Shown: one piece after another, positions 44,256-52,688 of the stretch
How positions within the stretch are numbered: position 1 is the stretch's first letter
Layout: each line of letters begins with the position of its first letter
Origin: an uncultured Chitinophagales bacterium
GTDB taxonomy: Bacteria > Bacteroidota > Bacteroidia > Chitinophagales > JAHDHT01
Length of the DNA stretch: 54,824 nucleotides
Direction: 5' to 3'
Assembly: GCA_938023075.1 (NCBI GenBank)
Contig: CALHDG010000106.1
Coordinates: forward strand, 1-54,824
Translations under genes and position numbers: made by a program
Notes under the pieces: generated by a model
Databases searched by the model: none
What the model was told of the DNA's origin: nothing
Seen by the model: the letters and a program-made list of their open reading frames with translations, nothing else

Positions 44256-44936
44256 ATGCAAAACCGTTTATTGTATTTTAGTTGGAGAATTTTAGCAGTA
44301 GTTTTACTTGTATATACTATTGTTTATGGCTTCTTAAATGACGTACCGCGCCTGCCTATTTTAAATGAAACTATCCGAAACTTATATTTTCATGTACCTA
44401 TGTGGTGGACGATGATGATCCTCTTTCTTATATCAATGGTTAACAGTGCCTTGTATCTAATTAAAAGTAATAGAAAATATGATTTACGAGCAGTAGAATA
44501 TGTAAATACCGGTTATGCCTTTGGTATTGCCGGTATGCTTACCGGTATGCTGTGGGCAAAATATACTTGGGGGGCTTACTGGAGTGCAGACCCTATGCAA
44601 AATGGTTCTCTAATTACCCTTTTATTGTATTTTGCTTATGCCATTTTACGTAACTCAATAAACGATATGGAAAAGCGTGCTCGTATCGGTGCCGTTTATA
44701 ATATTATTGCTTTTTTTGTAATGATACCCTTAATATGGGTAATTCCCAGAGTGGTTGATTCTCTGCACCCGGGTAAAGGAGGCAACCCTGGTTTTAGTAC
44801 TTTTGATTTAAATAATTCGATGCGGGTTATATTTTATCCTGCAGGTGTAGGCTGGTTATTGCTCGGTTTGTGGATTAGCAATTTAAAATACCGGTGGAGA
44901 ACACTAAAAGAACAAACTTTATTAAATGATGAATAA
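44256..44936 (+). CDS. ccmC: Cytochrome c maturation protein CcmC
   Basis: A heme-handling protein that loads heme for delivery to apocytochromes c. 226 residues with six membrane segments. The tryptophan-rich periplasmic loop is AKYTWGAYWSADPMQNGS, a Bacteroidota variant of the WGTWWxWDxRLT motif. Two conserved-type histidines flank it (FHVPMWW early, LHPGKGGNPG later). It follows ccmB by 99 bp and its stop overlaps the start of ccmD by 11 bp. Confidence 0.93.
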   Translation: MQNRLLYFSWRILAVVLLVYTIVYGFLNDVPRLPILNETIRNLYFHVPMWWTMMILFLISMVNSALYLIKSNRKYDLRAVEYVNTGYAFGIAGMLTGMLWAKYTWGAYWSADPMQNGSLITLLLYFAYAILRNSINDMEKRARIGAVYNIIAFFVMIPLIWVIPRVVDSLHPGKGGNPGFSTFDLNNSMRVIFYPAGVGWLLLGLWISNLKYRWRTLKEQTLLNDE

Positions 44937-45159
44937 TATTTTTTTTAAGATAGTAGGTACTATAGCTTTTTTAATGATGCATGGAATGCTTTTTGCTCAA
45001 CAAGCAAAAGTAGAAATGGCAGATGTGTTTAGGGAAGAAGGAAAAATTTACGTTGTAATTGGTGTTTTTGTAATTATTATGATTGTACTATTTATTTATT
45101 TATTTATGATGGATAGAAAAATAAGGCAACTAGAAAACCAAATAAAAGAAGAAGACTAA
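44926..45159 (+). CDS. ccmD: CcmD-like small membrane protein
   Basis: 77 residues with a signal-like first segment and one clear membrane helix (YVVIGVFVIIMIVLFIYLFMM), followed by a charged tail DRKIRQLENQIKEED. Size, topology and translational overlap with ccmC point to the CcmD role of linking CcmC to the heme ABC transporter. Sequence conservation in this family is weak, so the assignment rests on context. The gap to gdh shows nothing notable. Confidence 0.8.
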   Translation: MMNNIFFKIVGTIAFLMMHGMLFAQQAKVEMADVFREEGKIYVVIGVFVIIMIVLFIYLFMMDRKIRQLENQIKEED

Positions 45160-45380
45160 GAAAGGCTAACAACATGGCTGATGAAAGGTGAATAGGTATA
45201 AACCTTACTAATAAAGTGTTGCTTAATAAAATTTACAATATAAATGATTTTAAAGTAATAATAGATTATGGCTTTAGTAAGTAATATGAAACTGGAAGGT
45301 TATTTATTTTTAACCCAAAAGGTTTTCCAACGTAAAATATAAATAATTAAAACAATAAACTTAAAGTATTTATTTGAATT

Positions 45381-46787
45381 ATGTCACAATTCAGTTTTTT
45401 TCAAAGCGTCAGTAATTATTTTGACAATGCGGCGCAACATTTAAAATATCCAAAGGGCTTGTTAGATCAAATTAAGGTACCTAACAATGTTTTATCCTTA
45501 AAATTTCCAGTAAAAATAGGCAGTAAAATAGAAATTATTGAAGCCTACCGGGTGCAACACAGCCATCATAAAGTACCGTGTAAAGGAGGAATTCGCTATG
45601 CTATGGGGGTAAACCAAGATGAGGTGACCGCTTTAGCTGCCTTAATGACCTTTAAATGCGCTATTGTTGATGTTCCTTTTGGTGGGGCAAAGGGCGGTAT
45701 TAGAATTGAAGCCAAAAATTATACTGATACACAACTACAACGAATTACCCGCCGGTACACTACTGAGCTAATCAAAAAGAACTTTATTGGACCGGGCATT
45801 GATGTACCGGCACCCGATTATGGAACCGGTGCAAAAGAAATGGCTTGGATTTTAGATACTTACTCTACCTTTAACCCTAACCAAATTGATGCTTATGGTT
45901 GCGTTACCGGTAAACCAGTTGCCTTAGGCGGTATTAGAGGTAGAACCGAAGCTACCGGACTTGGTGTGTTTTATGGCATTAGAGAATTTTGTCGCTTAAA
46001 AGATGAAATGAAAGCCTTAGGTTTAACTACCGGCGTTGAAGGTAAAACGGTAGTTATTCAGGGTTTTGGAAATGTAGGGTACTGGTCGGCAAAGTTTTTT
46101 CACGATGCAGGAGCCATTGTAACCGGTATTGCTGAATATGATGGAACAGTGTACAACGCAAAGGGTTTAGATATTGATGCTTTGCTAAAACACGTAAAAG
46201 CAACCGGATCTATTAAAAAATTTAAAGGTGCCAAAAATTTACCGAGTGCCGAAGGTTTAGAGTTAGAATGCGACATCTTAATACCGGCTGCTATTGAAAA
46301 CGTTATTCATAAAGGCAATGCGAAAAACGTGAAAGCTAAAATAATAGGCGAAGCCGCAAATGGTCCCATTACTCCAGATGGTGAAAAAATTCTTTTAAAG
46401 AAAAAAGTGGTCATTCTACCAGATACTTTTTTAAATGCAGGTGGGGTAACCGTTTCTTATTTTGAGTGGCTGAAAAATTTATCACACGTCCGTTTTGGTA
46501 GAATGGATAAACGTTTTTATGAAAACAGTACCACTTTAATGTTAGATACGGTTGAACGGGTTACTAACAAAAAAGTAAATCAACGAGACCGGAAACAAAT
46601 TGTTAAAGGTGCCGATGAAGTAGATTTAGTATATAGTGGTTTAGAAGAAACGATGATCTCTGCCTTCCACGCTATACGCGATACGCATAAACGCAAGAAA
46701 GATATTACCGATTTACGAACAGCCGCATTTGTAGTATCAATTGATAAAATTGCAACTTCTTATTTGAGTTTGGGTATATTTCCTTAA
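45381..46787 (+). CDS. gdhA: Glutamate dehydrogenase (Glu/Leu/Phe/Val family)
   Basis: NAD(P)-linked reversible deamination of glutamate. 468 residues. The substrate domain contains PCKGGIRYAMGVNQDEV and PFGGAKGGI; the latter carries the catalytic-lysine region. The Rossmann domain begins TVVIQGFGNVGYWSAKFF. It also has GPGIDVPAPDYGTG, KIIGEAANGPITPDGEKIL and LNAGGVTVSYFEW. It is a single gene closed by an intrinsic terminator. Cofactor preference is not decided from sequence. Confidence 0.95.
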   Translation: MSQFSFFQSVSNYFDNAAQHLKYPKGLLDQIKVPNNVLSLKFPVKIGSKIEIIEAYRVQHSHHKVPCKGGIRYAMGVNQDEVTALAALMTFKCAIVDVPFGGAKGGIRIEAKNYTDTQLQRITRRYTTELIKKNFIGPGIDVPAPDYGTGAKEMAWILDTYSTFNPNQIDAYGCVTGKPVALGGIRGRTEATGLGVFYGIREFCRLKDEMKALGLTTGVEGKTVVIQGFGNVGYWSAKFFHDAGAIVTGIAEYDGTVYNAKGLDIDALLKHVKATGSIKKFKGAKNLPSAEGLELECDILIPAAIENVIHKGNAKNVKAKIIGEAANGPITPDGEKILLKKKVVILPDTFLNAGGVTVSYFEWLKNLSHVRFGRMDKRFYENSTTLMLDTVERVTNKKVNQRDRKQIVKGADEVDLVYSGLEETMISAFHAIRDTHKRKKDITDLRTAAFVVSIDKIATSYLSLGIFP

Positions 46788-46813
46788 GCTAGTAGCGTGC
46801 GCAAAAATATTGG

Positions 46814-46839
46814 AAGGAGTGCTTTGGCACTCCTTTTTT
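46814..46839 (+). terminator. Intrinsic terminator of gdh
   Basis: AAGGAGTGC-TTTG-GCACTCCTT stem-loop followed by a T-run, 27 bp after the gdh stop. The following 46840-47046 has no feature I can support. Confidence 0.92.
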
Positions 46840-47073
46840 ATATCATTAATTCAATAACTCGTTAAATTAACACAAATATTAATATATTTTATTAAAAGAC
46901 AAGCTGTGGTATCTTCCAACTACTTTTGCTAAAGTTAGCACAAACAATACTCTTTTTCAATCGGACAGATTTTGAGCAAGCCCTATTTACTGTGTTCTAG
47001 GATAGGTAATAAATATCAACTACCTCTTTTTAATTTGGCTTTGTAGAGGTCGCAATTTTTGCGATCTAATTTT

Positions 47074-47169
47074 TTGCTTGCAAAAAATATTTTTTATTTG
47101 GAAGGTCGCAAAAATTGCGATCTCTACGGTATTATAAAAAGGCAACTAGTTGTTTTTGGATATTTTACC
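47074..47169. repeat. Local direct repeat, unit 1 (uninterrupted)
   Basis: A 96-bp unit running TTGCTTGCAAAAAATATTT, TTTGGAAGGTCGCAAAAATTG, CTCTACGGTATTAT, AAGGCAACTAGTTGTTTTTGG. Unit 2 starts near 47197 and resumes at 47486, interrupted by R1 copy B3. This unit therefore shows the empty insertion site. Confidence 0.82.
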
Positions 47170-47227
47170 GAAAATTGGAAACGTTTGCAACCTTTTCTTG
47201 CTTGCAAAAAATATTTATTGTTTGGAA

Positions 47228-47478
47228 AGACAAGTTTATCAAAGTGGTTGATACTTTCATGTTATCGAGTGTCCTTTTTTTATCTTTCTACGAAGAACCG
47301 AAGTTTGCAAACTAGCCCCGATTGCAGCGGTTATGCTGCCTGAAGCGCAGGGTTTTGCAGCGTTGGCGCAGCATTTGAGCGGAAAGCGGGACTACCTTAT
47401 ATGAAAAGCCTAATGGTCTCGCTTCAAAAAAAAATTATGCAAAAGTGTAAACTACTTTATGGTTTAGATAAACTTGTT
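47228..47478 (-). mobile_element. R1 element, copy B3 (complete)
   Basis: A 251-bp complete element. The ends are AGACAAGTTTATC and, reversed, AACAAGTTTATC, followed on each side by a GTTGATACTTT or AAAGTGTAAACTA block. The core hairpin has outer arms CCCCGATTGCAGCGGTTAT and ATTTGAGCGGAAAGCGGG with inner arms GCTGC and GCAGC. TTTGGAA is duplicated at 47221-47227 and 47479-47485. Confidence 0.88.
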
Positions 47479-47485
47479 TTTGGAA

Positions 47486-47550
47486 GGTCGCAAAAATTGT
47501 GACCTCTACGGTATTATGTAAAGGCAACTAGTTGTTTTTGGATATTTTTC
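47486..47550. repeat. Local direct repeat, unit 2 (right part)
   Basis: GGTCGCAAAAATTGTGACC through CTAGTTGTTTTTGGATATTT, matching 47105-47167. Its left part is 47197-47227, on the other side of R1 copy B3. Confidence 0.8.
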
Positions 47551-47585
47551 ATTAGGCTCAAAAAGCAGTGCCTAAACAGAGAGAA

Positions 47586-48851
47586 TTAGGCATCCAAATC
47601 TCTTAAATAATTACGGCTACCCAAATAAAGAAATCCTAAAGCGATTAGGGTGCTTACAAAAACGGTACAAAATGCCCAACGCAAACTGAACTCACCAAAT
47701 TGTGGAATTAAGGCATCGCTAACCATACCGATAACCAGTGGACCAAAACCAAGACCGATTAAGTTTAACACAAAAAACAAAATAGCAGAGGTAAAGGCAC
47801 GCATTTTGGCATTCACCAAACTATGGCTAATGGCAATGGTTGGTCCAAGGTAAACCGCCGTTAACGCTGCTGATAAAAATGTTGCTACTAACACTACCGG
47901 TAAAGTATCGCTAAAAAACATAAACCCATTGACCAATACGCCCAACAGCCCGGCTACAATAGGCAGCCAAAGATACCAACGCATATCTCTTGTGCAAAAA
48001 CGGTCTGCCAAATAACCGCCCAAAAAGGTGCCTAACCCTCCACCAATACCAGTTGATAAACCCAAAACAAGACCGGCAGTAGCAATATCTAAACCGTGAA
48101 TCCGTTGCAAAAAAGAAGGCAAAAAGTTACCAACCCCATAGTTGCCAAATGCTTGAAAACCAGCTGCTAAAGCAATAAAAACAAAGGTCTTTTTTGTTAA
48201 GAGTGTTCTAATCACATTGCTCAAACTCGGATTCTCTGCACTTAAATCTATTTCATCTAGTTGACCTTTGATGGGTTCTCTTACAGCAAAATATAAAAAC
48301 GCGGCAAACAATACGCCCGGAATACCAATAGCATAAAAAGCGATTCGCCAGCCGTAGGCTTTGGCAATTAAACCACCAACAATGTAACCAACAATAATAC
48401 CGATATAAATGCCAGTAGAGTAAATAGACAATGCTGTTGCTCGTTTTTTTGGTGGAAAGTAATCGGAAATAATGGAGTGAGCAGGTGGACTGCAACCGGC
48501 TTCTCCAATGCCAACTCCAATTCTTGCTAACAATAAATGCACAAAATTGGTAGCCATGCCCGAAACTGCAGTCATGCCCGACCAAACGACCATACTTGTG
48601 GTAATAATATTTTTTCGATTACTCCTATCCGCTAATCTCGCAATGGGAATACCAAGTATAACATACAAAGCCGCAAAAGCTAAACCGGTGAGCAAACCCA
48701 GTTGCGTGTCGGTTAAACCCAATTCTGCTTTAATAGGTTCTTGAAGAATCACCAAAATTTGCCGGTCAATAAAATTGAAGGCATAAACTATAGTGAGAAT
48801 AGCAAGGACGTACCATTTGTAGCGAGTTGATTTTGCTTGATTTTCATTCAT
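47586..48851 (-). CDS. MFS transporter, Spinster-like
   Basis: A 421-residue major-facilitator permease with 12 predicted membrane helices. The N-terminal half has NFIDRQILVILQEPIKAELGL and the loop 2-3 signature GIPIARLADRSNRKNII. The helix-4 region is RIGVGIGEAGCSPPAHSIISDYFPPKKRATALS, which is typical of the Spinster-type group. Substrate cannot be inferred; related members are annotated for sphingolipids, sugars or organic acids. It is a single gene, with a 145-bp leader before the helicase stop. Confidence 0.9.
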   Translation of the reverse strand: MNENQAKSTRYKWYVLAILTIVYAFNFIDRQILVILQEPIKAELGLTDTQLGLLTGLAFAALYVILGIPIARLADRSNRKNIITTSMVVWSGMTAVSGMATNFVHLLLARIGVGIGEAGCSPPAHSIISDYFPPKKRATALSIYSTGIYIGIIVGYIVGGLIAKAYGWRIAFYAIGIPGVLFAAFLYFAVREPIKGQLDEIDLSAENPSLSNVIRTLLTKKTFVFIALAAGFQAFGNYGVGNFLPSFLQRIHGLDIATAGLVLGLSTGIGGGLGTFLGGYLADRFCTRDMRWYLWLPIVAGLLGVLVNGFMFFSDTLPVVLVATFLSAALTAVYLGPTIAISHSLVNAKMRAFTSAILFFVLNLIGLGFGPLVIGMVSDALIPQFGEFSLRWAFCTVFVSTLIALGFLYLGSRNYLRDLDA

Positions 48852-48996
48852 GGTTTCGCCCTTTTATTGACTTGAGTTATACTTCATTGCGAAGTAATTT
48901 AGTGTAATATAAAGATTTTTATCTAATTGCAATCCGGTTTTGTTTCATAGGTAAAATTCGGCAAACTGTAGGTTGTTTTTAATTATAGGTAAGTAA

Positions 48997-51438
48997 TCAA
49001 CCCTTCATCATCCGCTTAATCCGCTCTGCCATAGTTTCATTACTAAATTTGGAGCGCAACCTGTCGGTCATAATTGGAAAGGCAAAAGGCGAAAATTTTT
49101 CGGTTTCGATATAATGGATTTGCTGTTTTTGTATCCGTTTAAATGCTACTCGTATCCGTACTTCGTCTACCTGATTTTCGTAAACTTCTTTAAAGGCTTG
49201 GGCTAACAACAGATTCTTTTCATCGTATTGTTGAAAGACATCAAATATTAATTGAGAAGAGGCTTGCAAATGCTTCCCCTTTTTATATTTACCCGGATAG
49301 CCTTGAAAAACCAAACCGGCTATAACGGCTATATCTCTAAAAGTGCGTTTTGCCATTTCAGTAGCATTAATACTTTTTTGAATGTCTTCAAACAAGTTTT
49401 CCGTAGTAAATAAATTATTGTCAAGTGCTTTCTCAATTGGAATGGGGCGATCAGTCAACAATTCAAAACCATAATCATTCATAGCAATAGAAAAAGTACG
49501 TGCTTTGTGTTTGGCAATCCGATAAGCGACCACCGCAGCCATCCCTTCATGAACCGTTCTACCTTCAAAGGGATAAAAAAAGTAATGATGCCCGTCTTTG
49601 GATTTGGAATATTCAATTAAGAATTCGTGTTCAGAAGGTATAATAGAACGGTCTTGTTGAATAGCCAATAAGGGTTCTAAAGTTTTCAGCTCAATGTCTG
49701 TATTGTTTCCTTGAACATACTCGGTCAATTTCATTCTAAACAATTCCGATAGTTGAGAGGAAAATGACATTCGCCCGCCTTTCCATTGGGGTACAACCCC
49801 TTTCGTTTTTTTTGATTTACGCACATACACTGTCATACCTTTTATGTGCACAAACTCTAAAGCTCTTCCGGCAAACCAAAATACATCGCCTTCTTTTAAA
49901 CGCGACACAAAATATTCTTCAATATGACCCAATGAACTACCTCTTACATAACTTACTTTTAACATCACATCGCCAACTATAGTACCAATTTGTAAACGAT
50001 GTTGCATGGCTTTTCGCCTATCAGCAATTGCAAAAGTATCCGCCACTTTTTTCACTCTCGAAAACTCATCATATTGAACTAAACTTTGCCCACCGGTAGT
50101 AATAAAGGTTAACACTTGCTGCCATTGTTCATCACTTAAACCAGCAAACGAAAAGGTGGATTTCACTTCCTGAAAAGTTTGTTCGGCATTCATCCCTTCT
50201 CCAACAGAAAGGGAAACGGCATATTGAACCAGCACATCAATTGGATTAATAACCGGCTCACGTTTTTCAAAATATTTAATATTTAATGCGTGTTTGAGTG
50301 CAGCGGCTTCAATCAATTCTAAAGAATGGGTGGGCAAAAAATAAATTTTACTAACCGCTCCTGGTTGATGTCCACTTCTACCGGCACGTTGTGAAAATCG
50401 AGCAATCCCTTTTGAGCCACCAATTTGAACCACCGTTTCAACGGGCCAAAAATCTACACCCAAATCTAAACTCGAAGTACAAACTACTGCCTTTAGGTCT
50501 CCGTTACCCAATGCACTTTCAACCCATTGGCGTTTTTCTAAATCAATAGACCCGTGATGCATGGCGATTACACCAGCTAAATAAGGAGCAACTTCCAATA
50601 AATTTTGATACCAGATCTCTGCTTGCGCACGCGTGTTGGTGAACAGTAAAGTTGAACGACTTTTGTCAATAATGGGTAACACTTTTTCTAATAGCTTTAA
50701 ACCCAAATGACCTGCCCAAGGCATTTCATCTACATGATCTGGTAAGATGGAAATGACTTCGACAGGCTTGTATACATTGGCTACTACGGTAGTAACTTTA
50801 TCTACAGAAAAGGTATCGCCCAACAACACTTGAAGGGCTTCATCCATATTGCCGATAGTTGCAGAAATACCCCAAATTTTGAGAGTAGGGGAGATGCCCT
50901 TCAACCTTGATAAAGCCAACTCAGCTTGTACCCCGCGTTTGCTGCCTAACAGTTCATGCCATTCATCTAATACAATAGTTTTTAAATGTTTAAAAAATTT
51001 TGGATAATTTTTAGAAGCTAATAGCAAATGCAAACTCTCTGGTGTGGTAATTAATACTTCGGGCATTTGCTTTTTTTGAGCCGTTCGTTGGGCTTGTTTG
51101 GTGTCACCGGTTCGGCATTCTATCCTCCATGGAATGCTCAACTCCTCACATACCTGTTGCATGGCTTTTTGGATATCTTTAGACAAAGCCCGCAAAGGTG
51201 TTATCCAAATGAGTTGTAAACCATTGTTTTTTTGACTTTGAAATTTTTTGGTGGAGTTCAACCATTCAATCAACACCGGCAAAAAGAGGGCATAAGTTTT
51301 TCCACTGCCGGTTGGGGCATTTAATAAACCAGATTTGCCGTTTAAATACTGCTCAGCCGTTTCTTCCTGAAAAGGAAAAGGCTCCCAATTGCGGGCTTTA
51401 AACCAATCGGTGATGATGTCTCTGCCTTTGGCTACCAT
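48997..51438 (-). CDS. Lhr-type DEXH helicase, ligase-associated DNA damage response type
   Basis: An 813-residue superfamily 2 helicase. Walker A is NAPTGSGKTYALFLP (about residues 39-53), the DEXH box is VLDEWHELLGSKRGVQAELALSRL, SAT is WGISATIGN, and motif VI is FSQRAGRSGHQPG. The C-terminal half is the Lhr-core/winged-helix region. The DEWHELLGSKRG form and the length match the ligase-associated group, which usually sits with a DNA ligase and the PdeM phosphoesterase; neither is in the window. A transposase remnant lies immediately upstream of the start, so the native promoter may have been separated from the gene. Confidence 0.93.
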   Translation of the reverse strand: MVAKGRDIITDWFKARNWEPFPFQEETAEQYLNGKSGLLNAPTGSGKTYALFLPVLIEWLNSTKKFQSQKNNGLQLIWITPLRALSKDIQKAMQQVCEELSIPWRIECRTGDTKQAQRTAQKKQMPEVLITTPESLHLLLASKNYPKFFKHLKTIVLDEWHELLGSKRGVQAELALSRLKGISPTLKIWGISATIGNMDEALQVLLGDTFSVDKVTTVVANVYKPVEVISILPDHVDEMPWAGHLGLKLLEKVLPIIDKSRSTLLFTNTRAQAEIWYQNLLEVAPYLAGVIAMHHGSIDLEKRQWVESALGNGDLKAVVCTSSLDLGVDFWPVETVVQIGGSKGIARFSQRAGRSGHQPGAVSKIYFLPTHSLELIEAAALKHALNIKYFEKREPVINPIDVLVQYAVSLSVGEGMNAEQTFQEVKSTFSFAGLSDEQWQQVLTFITTGGQSLVQYDEFSRVKKVADTFAIADRRKAMQHRLQIGTIVGDVMLKVSYVRGSSLGHIEEYFVSRLKEGDVFWFAGRALEFVHIKGMTVYVRKSKKTKGVVPQWKGGRMSFSSQLSELFRMKLTEYVQGNNTDIELKTLEPLLAIQQDRSIIPSEHEFLIEYSKSKDGHHYFFYPFEGRTVHEGMAAVVAYRIAKHKARTFSIAMNDYGFELLTDRPIPIEKALDNNLFTTENLFEDIQKSINATEMAKRTFRDIAVIAGLVFQGYPGKYKKGKHLQASSQLIFDVFQQYDEKNLLLAQAFKEVYENQVDEVRIRVAFKRIQKQQIHYIETEKFSPFAFPIMTDRLRSKFSNETMAERIKRMMKG

Positions 51439-51444
51439 TTGGGG

Positions 51445-51762
51445 TTAATGTAATGAAATTTGGGAAGTTATGTATCTAAAATCGATCTTATGGTCGTAGC
51501 TGATATGCCGTGAAGTAAATGCTTTCCAATCGCGAATAATATCGGACAATGGATTTTTGTTTGTTCCAATAATTAAATGAATATGACTTGTCATTATACA
51601 GTAGGTATACACTTGTAATCCTTTGTTTTTAATGCAATAATTGGTGCTTTCATAAAACATGTCTCTGAATTGTTTTCTAATGAAGACATCAATCCAATTA
51701 CCCACCGTGAAGGTAACAAAGTAAAGTTGGCTGTTGTCGGCTATTTTGTATTTTAGTGCCAT
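51445..51762 (-). pseudogene. Truncated REP-associated (Y1/HUH) transposase
   Basis: A 105-residue remnant of a RAYT/IS200-like transposase. The N-terminal fold is visible (LYFVTFTVGNWIDVF, then the HUH metal motif HIHLIIG in MTSHIHLII, and SDIIRDWKAFTSRHI). Family members are usually about 160-190 residues and carry the catalytic Tyr on a later helix. Here the frame ends soon after, at FRYITSQISLH, so the enzyme is very likely inactive. It ends 6 bp before the helicase start, and two REP-like hairpins lie just upstream of its own start. Confidence 0.85.
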
Positions 51763-51787
51763 AGAGTTAAATTACTAAAATCATGTG

Positions 51788-51828
51788 GAAGCGAGACGCT
51801 TCAAGTAAAGGAACGTAGCGAGACGCTA
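51788..51828. repeat. REP-like hairpin doublet beside the RAYT remnant
   Basis: Two palindromes share the GCGAGACGC core: GAAGCGAGACGCTTC (51788-51802) and TAGCGAGACGCTA (51816-51828). They start 26 bp upstream of the transposase ATG, the arrangement expected for REP sequences and their cognate RAYT. No further copies of the core were seen in the window. Confidence 0.7.
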
Positions 51829-52001
51829 TGACCATAATGGAGGAGAATAATAAAATACCCAATCTTAATTATAAAATGACTGATAAAAAATCAACTCTAA
51901 CAAATTGTCATTATATTGGTAGACAAATGGCAATTAAAGGTTAAAATTAAAAAGTTAGTTTTCGTCAGCTAAAAGAAATTTTAAAGTTTACTGGTATTTC
52001 A

Positions 52002-52286
52002 ATGAAAGAGATCGCTAAAATAATTGCTTTATCAGATAGACAATTAGCCCGTTATACTGATGATAAAATTTTGAGAACTGATATTTCTGCCCATCTCATT
52101 CAAATTGTAGAATTGTATAAATTTGGTTACGAAGTATTTGAAGATGAAACGAATTTCAAAGTTTGGATGCATAGTGAAATAAGCGCTTTGGCTTATCAAA
52201 AACCAATTGATTTGTTAGATACACCTTTTGGAATCCATAATGTTAAGATTATTTTAGGCAGATTAGAGTATGGTGTGTATTCTTAA
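52002..52286 (+). CDS. Xre/MbcA/ParS-type antitoxin, N-terminally shortened
   Basis: A 94-residue protein with the toxin-binding domain typical of antitoxins of RES toxins (C-terminal FGYEVFEDETNFKVWMHSEIS...PIDLLDTPFGIHNVKIILGRLEYGVYS). The HTH-like part begins abruptly at MKEIAKIIALSDRQLARY. The frame is open for 17 codons upstream without a start codon and is then closed, so the original N-terminus of such proteins (usually about 140-160 residues in total) is missing. It is followed by a remnant of its toxin gene, so the module is no longer a functional pair. Confidence 0.8.
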   Translation: MKEIAKIIALSDRQLARYTDDKILRTDISAHLIQIVELYKFGYEVFEDETNFKVWMHSEISALAYQKPIDLLDTPFGIHNVKIILGRLEYGVYS

Positions 52287-52288
52287 GG

Positions 52289-52357
52289 ATGAAAGTGTTT
52301 AGAATCACGAAACGAAAACTATTTCTACAAAAAACAATTCAATCAGGCGAATTTTAA
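52289..52357 (+). pseudogene. RES-domain toxin remnant (first codons only)
   Basis: Two bases after the antitoxin stop an ATG opens MKVFRITKRK, which matches the usual beginning of RES toxins (MxVYRIxKxKY). The frame stops after 22 codons and no further RES sequence is present before the next gene. Position, spacing and start motif identify it as the left end of the deleted toxin. The identification rests on only about 10 residues. Confidence 0.6.
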
Positions 52358-52454
52358 TTAGATACCAGATTGTTGATTTGAAAAGGTACAAACTTGAAAA
52401 CCTTATTGGAGTATTGCTCTTTATGGTTTCATAAAATTTCATTAACTTTGGAAA

Positions 52455-52688
52455 ATGGAGCTAAATATTCAAAATGCAAAGATAGAACTAATTCAATGGC
52501 TCGCTTCCCTTGAGGATATCAATATCATTCAAAAACTCATTGCTCTAAAAAAGCAAGAAAATCAGGATTGGTGGAATAACCTATCTGATGCTGAAAAAAA
52601 ATCTATTGATAAGGGTATATCAGATGCAGATAATGGTAACTTAAATCCACATACTGAGGCTAAAAAAGTTTATGAAAAGTGGTTATAA
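52455..52688 (+). CDS. ParE-associated antitoxin, small
   Basis: A 77-residue acidic/basic helical protein (QNAKIELIQWLASLEDINIIQKLIALKKQ..., ending EAKKVYEKWL) of the type that precedes ParE/RelE-like toxins in Bacteroidota. Its last 17 bases overlap the start of the toxin frame, so translation is coupled. No DNA-binding motif is obvious. Identification is mainly by position and composition. Confidence 0.7.
   Translation: MELNIQNAKIELIQWLASLEDINIIQKLIALKKQENQDWWNNLSDAEKKSIDKGISDADNGNLNPHTEAKKVYEKWL

Noticed and set aside
47059-47343. 94-codon frame in the repeat-rich region after gdh
   Set aside because: It spans direct-repeat unit 1 and the left part of R1 copy B3; no protein-like conservation.
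46860-47560. Possible CRISPR array from repeated short blocks
   Set aside because: The repeats are palindromic units of different length without regular spacers and no cas gene is present; they are dispersed elements and one local duplication.
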